This document shows positions 1 through 10,100 of a DNA stretch of 64,000 bases, in pieces. The notes below the pieces were generated by a model, which made no database searches, had not been told where the DNA came from, and worked only from the letters and a program-made list of their open reading frames with translations. The translations under genes were made by a program, and so were the position numbers. How positions within the stretch are numbered: the first letter of the stretch is position 1; every line of letters starts with the position of its first letter. This DNA is from Pseudoalteromonas luteoviolacea (GTDB lineage: Bacteria; Pseudomonadota; Gammaproteobacteria; Enterobacterales; Alteromonadaceae): the NCBI RefSeq assembly GCF_018100925.1, contig NZ_JAGJEH010000003.1, positions 186,001-250,000 of the forward strand, read 5' to 3'.

Positions 1-2
1 CA

Positions 3-128
3 GGCTGTCACAGCTTAGTAGAGCTGACTAGTTGTGGTACAGGGACTTGCGAAACAATAGTAACTGTTAGCACACCAAGAGCTATGTACAACTTTGTCCA
101 AAGCCAAATTTTAATAAATGATGAATAA
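3..128 (+). CDS. C-terminal fragment of an unidentified protein (runs off left edge)
   Basis: A frame open from the first bases of the window reads 41 codons to a TAA at 126-128. The other two plus frames close within 30 bases. The start lies left of the window. The encoded tail ends FVQSQILINDE and has no motif I recognise. The next gene begins 16 bases later on the same strand with a clear ribosome site, which fits a small plus-strand gene cluster. It could also be a chance open frame. Confidence 0.35.
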   Translation, partial: GCHSLVELTSCGTGTCETIVTVSTPRAMYNFVQSQILINDE

Positions 129-144
129 AAAGGTGGGGCATTAA

Positions 145-405
145 ATGGAGATTTTAGTTTCTAGCTACGAAGAAGATACACACTTAGAGTGCACCTACCT
201 AGATTGTTACTTTTACTTGGAGCGCAATACAAACGATGGTTATAGCTTCGCTAACTGGTACATGATAGTAAAAGATGAAACTGGCTTTACTCTTTGCGAT
301 GGATGGATTGATGACAGTAGCGATCTAACTGTTAGAGAGGCATTTGAATCAGCATGCTCAGGGGCCATGTTAAAAACACCTTCAAAATGGCCCGTTCTTG
401 ATTAG
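145..405 (+). CDS. hypothetical protein, 86 aa
   Basis: ATG start preceded by AAGGTGG about eight bases upstream. The protein is acidic and rich in Tyr, Cys and Asp, with no signal peptide or membrane segment and no family I recognise. It is the first complete gene of a four-gene plus-strand cluster (145-1309) that converges on the phage tail operon. Its position at the distal end of the late operon suggests a phage accessory gene; function is unknown. Confidence 0.65.
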   Translation: MEILVSSYEEDTHLECTYLDCYFYLERNTNDGYSFANWYMIVKDETGFTLCDGWIDDSSDLTVREAFESACSGAMLKTPSKWPVLD

Positions 406-414
406 GGAAAATTT

Positions 415-678
415 ATGCCAATTTCACAGACAGAAATCAACAACATAAAAGCCCCATATTTTATTGTTGCAGACTGTAGAGCAGGTAAACGAACAGGACA
501 ACCTAAAAAAGAAAAGCCTTCCAAAGTTATTGGATATTCATCTTGTGATCCGTTAGGTGTTGGCTTTGTTACTGTGTATTTCGAAGGTGGTGGCTGGCTC
601 TTAGTTCAACATTTAATGAGAAACCATTCAATTGTAAATGAAAACTGGCCCACATCAATAAGAACTCAAGGAGAGTAA
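415..678 (+). CDS. hypothetical protein, 87 aa
   Basis: Starts 9 bases after the previous stop, with GGGAAAA just upstream. The N-terminal half is basic (KRTGQPKKEKPSK around residues 23-36), followed by a Gly-rich stretch (YFEGGGWLLV). No family recognised. It is followed after one base by the next small gene, so the cluster looks co-transcribed. Confidence 0.65.
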   Translation: MPISQTEINNIKAPYFIVADCRAGKRTGQPKKEKPSKVIGYSSCDPLGVGFVTVYFEGGGWLLVQHLMRNHSIVNENWPTSIRTQGE

Positions 679-679
679 A

Positions 680-835
680 ATGCTACCGATGCCAGCAGAT
701 ATCTTAGTCAACGAGTCACTTCAAGAATACGCAATTAGAAAAGCCAAAGAAACGGCAGATCAAGAGCAGGAGATTAAACAGTTAATAGATCAACGGGATC
801 ACTGGAAATTCAAAGCGACTAAACATGTTAAGTGA
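680..835 (+). CDS. small hypothetical protein, 51 aa, coiled-coil-like
   Basis: ATG at 680 is preceded by an ideal ribosome site, AAGGAG, whose bases are also the last codons of the upstream gene, so the two are probably translationally coupled. The product is almost entirely charged helix (KAKETADQEQEIKQLIDQR) and resembles a short coiled coil. The TGA at 833-835 is followed within 10 bases by the ATG of the next gene. Function unknown. Confidence 0.6.
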   Translation: MLPMPADILVNESLQEYAIRKAKETADQEQEIKQLIDQRDHWKFKATKHVK

Positions 836-844
836 GACTTGCTA

Positions 845-1309
845 ATGACTACAATACTTTATGACCACGAAAATGAACATATTGCTTGCGACTCTCAAAC
901 TACTGAAAATGGAATTATCATAAACTCTGATGCAAATAAGTGGTGCGAGCTAAGCGATGATTCTCTCATTTTTGCAACCGGAGAGACTGTTGATATTCAT
1001 GAGTTGCGGCTCCATCTAGATGGGGGAGAGCTTTCCCAAAATATCGGCGAAGTGAGTTACTTTCGAACTCATGAGACTTATGATCATGTCATCTATGGTT
1101 ACGTACATGAAACGAAAGATAATACGAAGGTGGTCAGAGAGGAACCCCTCTTTCATTCATATGGAATCGGTTCAGGTGGAAGAAGTGCAATGGTTGCTTT
1201 GAGCTTCGATACAAGCGCTAAAGAGGCAGTGATTAAGGCCGCAGAATTTGACATTAAAACCAATGATAACGTGAAGGTTTACAATATTTCAGAATCGGTT
1301 TTTATTTAA
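845..1309 (+). CDS. proteasome-like (Ntn-hydrolase, peptidase T1-type) phage protein
   Basis: With ATG at 845 the protein begins MTTILYD; a TTG at 839 in the same frame is less likely. Removal of Met would expose an N-terminal Thr, as in HslV and proteasome beta subunits. Counting that Thr as 1, Asp15 in ACDSQT and Lys31 in DANKW sit close to the Asp17/Lys33 positions of the family. YGIGSGG near residue 110 resembles the conserved GSG turn, and the C-terminal AVIKAAEFDIKTND matches the usual last helix region. Length (154 aa) is short but compatible. I infer a self-compartmentalising hydrolase fold. The substrate is unknown and no ATPase partner is adjacent. It converges with the tail operon, the stop codons overlapping. 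Confidence 0.6.
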   Translation: MTTILYDHENEHIACDSQTTENGIIINSDANKWCELSDDSLIFATGETVDIHELRLHLDGGELSQNIGEVSYFRTHETYDHVIYGYVHETKDNTKVVREEPLFHSYGIGSGGRSAMVALSFDTSAKEAVIKAAEFDIKTNDNVKVYNISESVFI

Positions 1310-1530
1310 ACCTCTAATTCAGAGTAAGGCAGATCGGGCGCCGCCCCTACAATGCGCCCGTCCTCAATATACGCACTTCCACTAGTAACCGAGTCACCTA
1401 AAACAGTACTTTGTGAACCATCACTATGTTCAACTGTAGTTGTACCGTCAGTATTAACAGTAACAACTTTAACTATTGAACGCTGTTTACTACTTAACAC
1501 AGCGCTCAATCTATTTAATGCATTAGACAT
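1306..1530 (-). CDS. small tail-associated protein, 74 aa
   Basis: Last gene of the minus-strand late operon; its ATG overlaps the end of the upstream hub-like gene by 8 bases. The sequence ends in a beta-rich GSAYIEDGRIVGAAPDLPY segment, reminiscent of short tail-tip or fibre-attachment proteins. I do not recognise a named family. Its stop overlaps the stop of the convergent proteasome-like gene, leaving no room for a terminator. Confidence 0.6.
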   Translation of the reverse strand: MSNALNRLSAVLSSKQRSIVKVVTVNTDGTTTVEHSDGSQSTVLGDSVTSGSAYIEDGRIVGAAPDLPYSELEV

Positions 1531-3112
1531 TACTCACCGTTTTAATAGTTTGATTAACTGTAATTGCGCCGGATGCATTTACTGACGCAGTAATAGAAAG
1601 ACTGTCGCACGTAGCTTTGTACAGTGAATCCGTATACCGAATGCCAACAAGCATACCAGGGCGAATTGGCGGTAAATTAGTTAGAAGCTTCGTTCTAATA
1701 GTCGATTCTTTTTTGTTTCCACTTCGAGCAAGTTCACATGTTCCGCGCTGTCTAGCAGCTTGATTGTCAGTTATTAGACTATCAACAATGTCAGGGGCAT
1801 ATTGATCACCCAGAGTGTCACGGCGCTTTATTTTGCATGCAACGCCCTGCTGCTCGCCCCGAACAAACACCGCATTATTTTCTTGATTAATCGTTTCACG
1901 AGTCGAGTGCTCTAGAATCAATGACTCATTCAAAATAACATCACATACTGCAGTTTCAGTATCCCATGGGTTAACAGGCCACTCAGGAACGACGGACACC
2001 TCTTTTTTAACATCATCAAAATCTAGGATCCCACCTACACTTTGTGCGATTCGAAGAAAGGCTCCGGCAGGTGTCAATTCGCGATAACTGAATGCATTTT
2101 TGGGCACCGGAAAGTCAATCATTTTGTTTTTCAAAGACCATCCGGTGTTAGCCAATGAGTCAGATAACAAACCAGCAAAGGTTTTATCTACACTATTTGT
2201 ATAGTTTGACTGTCTTGCGTATGGCGCCGACAAGAGCGCAAAGCGACTGCGAATTGAAGCACTATAGCTATTACTGCCAAACTTTAAAGATACGTTTGGC
2301 TGCTCACATATCACCACGAATTGATATCCATTTATAGAGACCAGCAACTCATTATTCAATGCCCGGTCCATGTCTGTTTTTGAACCAAACTTGATAGAGC
2401 CAGTTGCCGAAAACTGCCCTCTTCCAATCGAATAGCTAAAGCTGCTGATTATGATGTCCGTATTGTCAGACATTCTTTTGCATGTGATTTTCGGTTGCAT
2501 GATATACGAGCTCTGTAATTGCGGTTCAATTGGAATTTTTCTATCAAGTGTTGGTATGTCATCATCAGAGCGAATAAGCCCGCCACCAAGAGTCCAAAAA
2601 CAAACTTTTTCTGGCACTGAAAAACGGAGCTTTACATTCGCAGATTGGGCGTTGAAATTGCCATTTAAACGAAGCTTTACATGCCCATTTACAGGATGAT
2701 CGATAAACCTACAAACATATGTGGGCAAAATAGGAGCATAGTCTATTCTATACTGGTTTAGCTTGGTTTGAGGTTCATTCCAACCAAATTTTATAAGCGA
2801 AAGCCTTGGTTTACTACTATCAAAAGTGAGTGTAAACACTTCGCTATTTACGCTTGATACGCGCCATACCTGTTCCCAGTCGGCCCTAATTTCATCTGTA
2901 TATGTATGTGATAAGTCGCTATGTGACTCAAATTTAATAGGCTTATCTGTTTGCATATCGATATGCTGCGTGCCTAATTCAGATTCATTCCAAGCGCAAT
3001 CAAAATAATTCGACATTAAAACACGCTCAACATCACCAGTTAAAAATCGAACCTTAATAGGTGAATGAGCTTTTTCACGAGAGTAATAGCCGCCAAGTTT
3101 TATCGATATCAT
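1523..3112 (-). CDS. putative tail hub / tail-tip protein, 529 aa
   Basis: Long beta-rich protein near the distal end of the tail module. The region from about residue 300 to the end (a helix resembling TFAGLLSDSLANTGW, then NQENNAVFVRGEQQG, then AARQRGTCELARSG, then RPGMLVGIRY) follows the pattern of tail hub proteins of the gpD/gp27 type, where such a helix precedes the last barrel. That is pattern recognition, not proof. The start overlaps the upstream gene by 4 bases. It would form the baseplate-like end of a siphovirus tail. Confidence 0.5.
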   Translation of the reverse strand: MISIKLGGYYSREKAHSPIKVRFLTGDVERVLMSNYFDCAWNESELGTQHIDMQTDKPIKFESHSDLSHTYTDEIRADWEQVWRVSSVNSEVFTLTFDSSKPRLSLIKFGWNEPQTKLNQYRIDYAPILPTYVCRFIDHPVNGHVKLRLNGNFNAQSANVKLRFSVPEKVCFWTLGGGLIRSDDDIPTLDRKIPIEPQLQSSYIMQPKITCKRMSDNTDIIISSFSYSIGRGQFSATGSIKFGSKTDMDRALNNELLVSINGYQFVVICEQPNVSLKFGSNSYSASIRSRFALLSAPYARQSNYTNSVDKTFAGLLSDSLANTGWSLKNKMIDFPVPKNAFSYRELTPAGAFLRIAQSVGGILDFDDVKKEVSVVPEWPVNPWDTETAVCDVILNESLILEHSTRETINQENNAVFVRGEQQGVACKIKRRDTLGDQYAPDIVDSLITDNQAARQRGTCELARSGNKKESTIRTKLLTNLPPIRPGMLVGIRYTDSLYKATCDSLSITASVNASGAITVNQTIKTVSNV

Positions 3113-3747
3113 TGTGCCAAGTCAGCCGATTCACACTGAACACCATCCATAATACCACCTGAATAAACCAGCTCATTGTCGAAAACTAGACATGAAATAG
3201 ATTGCTCTTGAGAGTATTTTAAGGGCAGTGTAAGGGTTAAAAACTGAGTATCAAGCAACCTGTGCTGTAAAAGCTCTCCCGTATTTCTATCAATCAACAT
3301 TAGACGCTCTGCACTGGGATCAGCATCAATTGAAAGTTTCGACGCGTGGACAGGAACGAGGTTAGATACAACAAGGCTATTTACGTTTCCATTTGTATCT
3401 ATTGTTTTTACACCGGCCTTTTTAAAAATAAGGCCAGTCGCTGTATCACTTGTATTCTTGTAGTAGATTTGAACAGACGCTACGCCAGCACCAGGTATAT
3501 ACGCATACTCAGTCCACGCACCATCAGAATATGAGCTATTCCCGCGCTCGGTACCGTCACTCATAAACTCTCTGATACGAAAGCGAGTAGCCGTTCCGCC
3601 GTCAGGCTGAACGTTATAAGTAGCGAATGGCGTGACCGGTATGGGTAAAGATGTCTCAACACCTGCGAGCTCATTGAAAGAAACGCTGCTACCTGAGACG
3701 TTCAGATACCCTGAGGGAACAACGTTTCCCTTGAAAAGATTAGTCAT
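3109..3747 (-). CDS. putative tail-tip / fibre protein with beta-sandwich features, 212 aa
   Basis: ATG at 3747 with GGAGATGTG upstream. The N-terminal 125 residues (LNVSGSSVSFNELAGVET ... YIPGAGVASVQIYYKN) read like a carbohydrate-binding or jelly-roll module often carried on phage adsorption proteins. The C-terminal half is unrecognised. It overlaps both neighbours by a few bases within the late operon. Confidence 0.5.
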   Translation of the reverse strand: MTNLFKGNVVPSGYLNVSGSSVSFNELAGVETSLPIPVTPFATYNVQPDGGTATRFRIREFMSDGTERGNSSYSDGAWTEYAYIPGAGVASVQIYYKNTSDTATGLIFKKAGVKTIDTNGNVNSLVVSNLVPVHASKLSIDADPSAERLMLIDRNTGELLQHRLLDTQFLTLTLPLKYSQEQSISCLVFDNELVYSGGIMDGVQCESADLAQ

Positions 3748-4711
3748 CCCACATCTCCGTGTTGATCACAAGTTTAGATGCTCTGGCAATTTGTGTGACT
3801 CGCAACACTAGGTGCTGCTGACCTCCATAGTTTACAAATGCTGGCCATATAACGTCATTAGGATGAGCACATAAAGTGTTGTACATACCGGGCAAAGTCC
3901 CCCGGCAGGCTGGCGAAAGTGAGCTAGTAACAACCCATTCGCCGGCTCTATCTTTTGAAGTCTCATAGTTTTTGAAAATCATTGTTATAGCAACCAAAGA
4001 ATTGCTTGATATAGAACCTAAACTGTTTGCAGATGTCGTATTGACTGGTAAGTGCGGGCCTTCTGGCACATAAAGTGAGAATGAATTAGCAGCATCAGAG
4101 TCGAAAATCTTCACGCCTTTTTTCGAATTTCCATCAATGTCATTCAAAAAATCTAGGTTTCGGCCAGTTCGAGTGCCTATGGTTGTCACTGTTTCTAAAC
4201 TAAAGTCCTCGTCCATAAAAGAACTCAACGCAACAAATTTACCGGCGTCTTGCGAAATTCCATTGGACAAATCACCAAAGAAACAAGACACAAAATATTT
4301 AGGGGTTTGTATCGCGTAAGCTGCAATGTAACCGAAAATTACGTATACAGCTGTATCAGTGCCAAGCACCATCCAATTCACGTTATGCCCTGTGTGGACT
4401 TTGATGCTTTGCTTCCACCCAGCACGCACTAAATTAGTAGAGCTTGTCGCACTTTGCGCCCCTTGCAAATAGACGCCTTTGTTATCATTTGCGCCTGAAT
4501 TGCTGCTGAAAACAACACAGCCTGCACCTTTATTCTGAAAACAGCATGCAGTCGCTTCAGTGAATAGTTTTGTCCAGCCCAAAGGCTGCTTTGAGCCATA
4601 ACCAGTAACTAAACATGCCTCAATAACCCCTATGATTTCACTATATGTGCCAGATGTCAGTTGTGGCGCGCTTTCATCATCCCATCGATACAAAGTAACC
4701 GCTTTTGGCAT
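3740..4711 (-). CDS. tail protein of unknown function, 323 aa
   Basis: A longer frame opens at 4915, but ATG at 4711 overlaps the upstream stop as TAATG and has AGAGGGAG before it, so the protein begins MPKAVTLYRW. The sequence is Gly/Ser/Thr-rich with many predicted strands (WTKLFTEATACCFQNKGAG, NTEMWDD at the end), typical of tail-tip structural proteins. No named family recognised. Translationally coupled to the 687-aa tail protein. Confidence 0.55.
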   Translation of the reverse strand: MPKAVTLYRWDDESAPQLTSGTYSEIIGVIEACLVTGYGSKQPLGWTKLFTEATACCFQNKGAGCVVFSSNSGANDNKGVYLQGAQSATSSTNLVRAGWKQSIKVHTGHNVNWMVLGTDTAVYVIFGYIAAYAIQTPKYFVSCFFGDLSNGISQDAGKFVALSSFMDEDFSLETVTTIGTRTGRNLDFLNDIDGNSKKGVKIFDSDAANSFSLYVPEGPHLPVNTTSANSLGSISSNSLVAITMIFKNYETSKDRAGEWVVTSSLSPACRGTLPGMYNTLCAHPNDVIWPAFVNYGGQQHLVLRVTQIARASKLVINTEMWDD

Positions 4712-6774
4712 TACAAGCTCCCTCTGAATGCAATTGTCGAATTGTCTGTTTCTATATTTGTGTGACCCGGTGAAACCGAGCGAATTAGCATCGTTGGCGC
4801 ACTGCCAGCGTAAGTTGTAAACAAAAACGCTTCTCCCGGATTTAAGCCGGAGCCAAACGCCTCTTTTGGTAACTTGAAAAACGGCGCTGTAGTTAGTGGG
4901 TTCATTGGCATGCAATCAACCGAGGTATTGCCTGTTGCAACAATGCCCACGGACTCCCCTAAAACCTCAAACTCACTATTGGAAGTGAACACAATTGCCC
5001 AGCGTTGATTGATCGCACCTTGGTTTTTCATTTCAATAGGATATTGAACTGTGTTAATTGAGTTTGATGCCTGTGCTCCGTTTGCTGAAAAATCATTATT
5101 CCAACCGGACAACGTTCTTTCATCAGCTGTTCTGGCCTGCAAATCACCTAACCTTTGTACACTAGAAACTGTCGAGCCTTGGGGGTAGCTTCTACTTAAC
5201 TCGGTAAATAGTTGAGCGGTCTGCCCGCTAATGCTCTGGATTTGAACCAATTCGGCTTGAATTGTAGTCACCACAAAAGGAGCTAAGAATGCCGAAATGC
5301 CAACATTTATAGTAAGCACACCGGTAGCTTTGTTATACGAGTAATTCTCGTCATTTGATGAGTATAACGACTTACCATTGCTATCAACTATGTCTAGCCA
5401 ATCTGCATCAGCCAGCACATTTAGCGTTTGACCAACTGAGAGCGAAGAGTGAGCTGTTCGCTCTCTATGTTGAATGCAAACCAAATGATCTTCATGAAAG
5501 ATTGGCACACTGCCTGATGGCAACTTGTTATAGTCAATACTGCCAGGCGGTGTTGGCATCGTGACTTCTTCCAGCTGATCAACATCATATGTTAGCGTGT
5601 CAGGCAAAACATCAACCAAAAATGTAAGAGTTACATCACCTGAACTAGTAACCGTGCCAGAAACATTCTCACCGCTGATGTTTCCATTATCGTCAGTTGA
5701 GGCGCTCAGATTAACACCTGAAGAAGTTGCAAACTTAATGTATAAACTGCTCATCGCGAAGGATGGAATGTCTAGGTTGAAATTTAGGCTCTTGGTTACC
5801 TGCTGTCTTTTAACAACCATCACACCTAAATCATCACTAACACTGCCATTGTAATCTATGGTCTCAATTTCAGTTATCACTCCTGAGTCATAGTCAATCG
5901 TTGCGATAACATATCCATTTTCTACAAATCGCCCCTCACCATCATCTGTGAAAACCTCATTGACTCCAGTCTTTTTAATTCTGCTATATCCTGGCAAAAC
6001 TCGTTCACCTGGTGCCAATGTCAATTGAGCCGGAAACCTATGCCAACGAAAATCATTCGATGACATATAGAAAAAGGTAAACGTTTGCCCTGAAACTAAT
6101 GGAAACTGAGAATTTAAATTGATTGAAATAGACGTGCCGTTCCTGTTCACTTCGTTAAAAAATACACGTTTCGTAGCCCAACGCTGCCAACCACTTGACC
6201 AGTAGCTATATATGCCATGGTAATTTGGTCTGTCAGTCAATAAGTCAGGTACTTCAAGATTAATTTGCGTCATGTTTCCATACGATGTTAGCTTCTGAGT
6301 ACGAAACAAGCTGTCATTGCCAATTTTTAACCCAATTCTTGCGATACGGTTGACTACTGTAGGCGCTACCGTGCGAGATGTATTCTTTATAACCAGCTCT
6401 TTACCACCCGCCTCTTTAGTGATGTTACTTGTACCGTGATAAACTGCTGTTTTAAGCATGTCTGACATATCTGAAAGTAAACTTTCATCTTTTAGATGCG
6501 ACGAATCGGCGATGAGAGTGCTAACCAAAGGATCGTCGGGTTGATCACTGACAAAAATATGCGCATTTAGTAACCTAGTTGCATCGGGCGTGAAAACTGT
6601 GGGGTACAACTTCACAAGGTCTAGCGAACTAGACGCATGATCAACATCGGAAATTGCACTAAAAACATCATTCAATTTTCCAGAGATTATAGCGTTCGCT
6701 GTGCGATGCCCACCTGCATTTGTTTCATTACCAAGCCTTTCAGGTTTGAAGATTTTTAAGTCACTTCTCTGCAT
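4711..6774 (-). CDS. large tail protein, 687 aa
   Basis: Largest distal tail gene after the tape measure, lying between the 119-aa gene and further tail-tip genes and overlapping both. The protein is non-membrane and rich in beta and Thr/Ser, with a possible fibronectin-like section around residues 330-400 (SLNFNLDIPSFAMSSLYIKF to VTLTFLVDVLP). Position corresponds to the lambda L/I/J region, but the sequence is not J-like. A role in the tail tip or central fibre is inferred from context only. Confidence 0.55.
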   Translation of the reverse strand: MQRSDLKIFKPERLGNETNAGGHRTANAIISGKLNDVFSAISDVDHASSSLDLVKLYPTVFTPDATRLLNAHIFVSDQPDDPLVSTLIADSSHLKDESLLSDMSDMLKTAVYHGTSNITKEAGGKELVIKNTSRTVAPTVVNRIARIGLKIGNDSLFRTQKLTSYGNMTQINLEVPDLLTDRPNYHGIYSYWSSGWQRWATKRVFFNEVNRNGTSISINLNSQFPLVSGQTFTFFYMSSNDFRWHRFPAQLTLAPGERVLPGYSRIKKTGVNEVFTDDGEGRFVENGYVIATIDYDSGVITEIETIDYNGSVSDDLGVMVVKRQQVTKSLNFNLDIPSFAMSSLYIKFATSSGVNLSASTDDNGNISGENVSGTVTSSGDVTLTFLVDVLPDTLTYDVDQLEEVTMPTPPGSIDYNKLPSGSVPIFHEDHLVCIQHRERTAHSSLSVGQTLNVLADADWLDIVDSNGKSLYSSNDENYSYNKATGVLTINVGISAFLAPFVVTTIQAELVQIQSISGQTAQLFTELSRSYPQGSTVSSVQRLGDLQARTADERTLSGWNNDFSANGAQASNSINTVQYPIEMKNQGAINQRWAIVFTSNSEFEVLGESVGIVATGNTSVDCMPMNPLTTAPFFKLPKEAFGSGLNPGEAFLFTTYAGSAPTMLIRSVSPGHTNIETDNSTIAFRGSL

Positions 6775-7133
6775 TACACGGTCCTGAATCTTAATACTAC
6801 ATTTCTAAAAAAGTCGGGCTTGGCGTCAGAAAAAAGCCGGTGTGGTTCAGCGCTAATTGGTGCCTCAGAGTGATCCCAAATAACATTAAACGTGACTCCC
6901 CGTATTGTAATTTGAAACTCAATTAAGGTACTTTGTGAATGATTGAATAATGTTTCAAACGATGTGATATCTTCGAGCTCACTCTCTAGAACAACGCTCC
7001 TTCCCGCGATTACCTGGCTTTTTTCCACATGCGAAGATCCATTTAAAGCGAACTCCGTTTGCTGAACAATTCCCGATGCCTGAAACTCATTTTTCCAAAC
7101 AAACTGCGGGTACTCTATGTTGTCTAAAATCAT
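6774..7133 (-). CDS. minor tail protein, 119 aa
   Basis: Starts 4 bases inside the tape measure gene and ends on the start of the 687-aa gene, so the three are tightly coupled. Size and place directly after the tape measure match lambda M (about 110 aa) or a small distal tail protein. The sequence has Trp near the N-terminus (YPQFVWKNEF) and a C-terminal RNVVLRFRTV strand. Assignment rests on gene order. Confidence 0.5.
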   Translation of the reverse strand: MILDNIEYPQFVWKNEFQASGIVQQTEFALNGSSHVEKSQVIAGRSVVLESELEDITSFETLFNHSQSTLIEFQITIRGVTFNVIWDHSEAPISAEPHRLFSDAKPDFFRNVVLRFRTV

Positions 7134-10100
7134 TGAACTAACCTTAACTGTTCTAATTTATCTATTAGCCTATCCTCCATTACGACAAGAGCATTCTCGA
7201 CAACTTCATCTGAACTTATAACTTGCAATCGAATAGTTTTGCCTGTCGCTGGGAAAGCTTGAGTCGAGCTTTGTTGTGGCTGATATGCAGGTATGTATTC
7301 AACACTAGATGTAGAGCTCTGATCCGCTCTTTGAGTGCTACTACTTATATTGCTAGATTGCTTTAAATTATCTCTTCTTTGTTTAATTAGAGCTGAGAGC
7401 ACGCCTCTTTGCTCTTGATCTAGGTAGTTCAATTGCTTGACTATTCGAGTGTATAAATCTTTTAAATCACTGGCAGAAGTTGCGCTGTTGATTTGAGATT
7501 CAAACTTATCATATTGAGCAGCTTGAGCTTGCTCTCTTGCGCGCCTTTCTTTCTCCGCTCTGACTTCTCGACTTGAAAAGCTATAAGCATTATCTTTCTC
7601 ATGCTTTTCCTGATAATCAACAATAGTTTGCACTGTCGGCCTCGGTCCATTGTTCAGTGAACTAACGTTACTAGAAGCACTTGAAGCACTACGACTAACA
7701 CTATCTAAAGCATTCTTTTGATCCCTTAAACTTTTGAGTTGCAACTCATTAGCCTTAGTTGACTCTTTTGTTGCTTGGGTCCCTCTTTGCGTAGCTTGTG
7801 TAGCTGCATCTTGCGCACCTTTGAAATCACCAAGTAACTGATTTACTACACGTAACAACCCCTCAAGCCGCCCTTTTTCTTGATTGTATTCTCTACTTTG
7901 AATTGCTCCCGATTGGTATTGAGCGCCAAGTTTATCAAGCTGGTTAAGCAAAGCGCCTTGCTCTCCTTTAAGCTGTCCTAATGTAGCTAATTCAAGACCT
8001 TGGACTTTGTTAAGATCCTGTGTTTGCTGAGTTAAACGGACTTGCTGTGCACTGAGCGCCTTTTGAGCCTCAGCTTTTTGCTGAGATGTAGCCGTGCTTG
8101 ATGCGATGACTTGCTGATTAGTTCGAATAGCTTTGTTGGTTTGTTCGACTGCGCGCTGATACTTTGATACAGCCTCAGAATTTGTATCTGTTACCGGCTT
8201 TAATTCATTTGCTTTCGCTATGAGCTTATCTAGCTCAGTTGTCAGGCCCAATGCTGCTGCGGCAGCCTCTACACTTGATGGGACTGTTTGATCTGTCGCG
8301 TCGGCAGCATTTATCGCTGCATCAGCCCACTTCAAGAACGCCTGCTGCTGTGCCGCTATTGGCTGGTTATGCTGTTGAATAAGTTCAAAAGCTCCTTGCA
8401 GCTTTTCGGCTGTTTTTGTTAGAGCTTCACTACTTGTTAGCCCCAATTCTTGATATGCTTTACTTAGATCGCCGGATAAATATGCTTGGCGCTCTAAACT
8501 TTTATTGTGTGCTTCAAATTTTAATTTTAGGTCGTCTATGTGAGCTATCTGGTCAGCATACTTTTCTTCAGAGAGTGACAAAGCTTCACGGGCTGAGTTA
8601 AGCGACAATATAAAGCCGTCAACGCCATCCCGGACACCAGACAAACTTGCGCTTTGAGCGTCTAAAGACTTAACCACATCAAGTGCTTGAGGGATACTCA
8701 TTTGCAAGAAAGCTTGCCTTTCCTGCTCAGCCAAATTATTTGCTTTTGTTGTGGTTTCAAGTTCCTTTTGTTTATTGATTACACTTTCGTACGCTCCTGT
8801 CTGCTCATTTTGAACGACAAGCCCCTGTCTCAAAGCTTCATCAAACTCGGCCATTGTCGTGATGTTTATGCCAAGCTCACGGCTAATCTGAGCATAAGTA
8901 TCTGCTAGTTTGGATGCCTGTTCGTCAGCCTTTTGCTTGCTTACCGTAACATCACGTTCCATTCCCAGAAGTTTTTGATACTGAACATAAACATTAGCGA
9001 GCTGATCTAAAAGTAAAGTGTAAGCGCTAACAGCTCCTATTGACGTTAAAACACCTTTAAATCTCAGGGAGCTTGCAGTGTTAACTTTTGTTTGTGTATC
9101 AACGGTCTTTAATGACGTTAAATATAAAGCTAATGCCGAAATAGCATTTCTAGAACCCGCAATGACATTTGAAAAATACGTCCCGACTTTCAGAGCTAGC
9201 CATACTTTAGTTACTGTCAATATTGCATCTTTGTACTCAATTAACGTACCAATGCCGCTTTTAATTGACTCACCAGTAGAGACAATTGTATCGCTGATTG
9301 ACTGAGCCCATGCTTTTAACCTTCCATCGGCTGCCATCGCAGCAAACTCTTTATTTAAATCCGTTAGCTGCTGTTTTAGCCAGTCCATTGCGCCACTTTG
9401 CGCAATCAGGTTGTAAAACTGGTCGAGATTGTCCTTTGCATTAGAAACTTGACCACTTAATAACTGCATTTGTGCCGCTGCACTCCCTGCGCTGTCTCGG
9501 CCCATTTCATCCATCAGGTCCGAAATAACATCTCGGCCCAGCTTTCCAGCACTAGAGAGCTTTTGCAGTTCCTGAACATTTTTACCAGTGACATTTTGTA
9601 ATAAATCCCACACTGGTACACCACGCTCGATAAGTTGCAAGATCTCTTCACCTTGCAACTTCTGTTTTGACCACGCTTGCCCGAGCGCTAATGAAATACC
9701 TTCGACTTGTTCAAAACTACCGCCTAGCTTAAAAGCAGTATCGACAATAGCTTGCATCGCGCCATCAGTGGGATCGATCCCGAATGCTTTAAGCTTTACA
9801 AATGCTTCGCTAACTTCTGAGAGTTGAAGAGGTGTGCTTTTGGTAAACTCTTTGATCCACTCGGTAGCCTGCTCACCTCCCGCAATACTGCCCATTAAGC
9901 CGGTCATTTGAACGCCTAAACGCTCAAATTTATCGCCGGTTGTGAAAATATTAGAAATACTCGTTGTTAGCTGATCAATGCCTATGTAAGCTGCACCTAA
10001 CGCAACGATATCGCGCGTAACACTTGTTACACTGCCGCCGTAATCTTCAGCGCTTTTTGATGTCCGCTCGAGCAGCTTTTGTTGTTTCGAAAGCTTCGCA

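Noticed and set aside
4711..4915. Longer N-terminus for the 323-aa tail protein
   Set aside because: The extra 68 residues overlap the end of the 687-aa gene; ATG 4711 has a good ribosome site and TAATG coupling.
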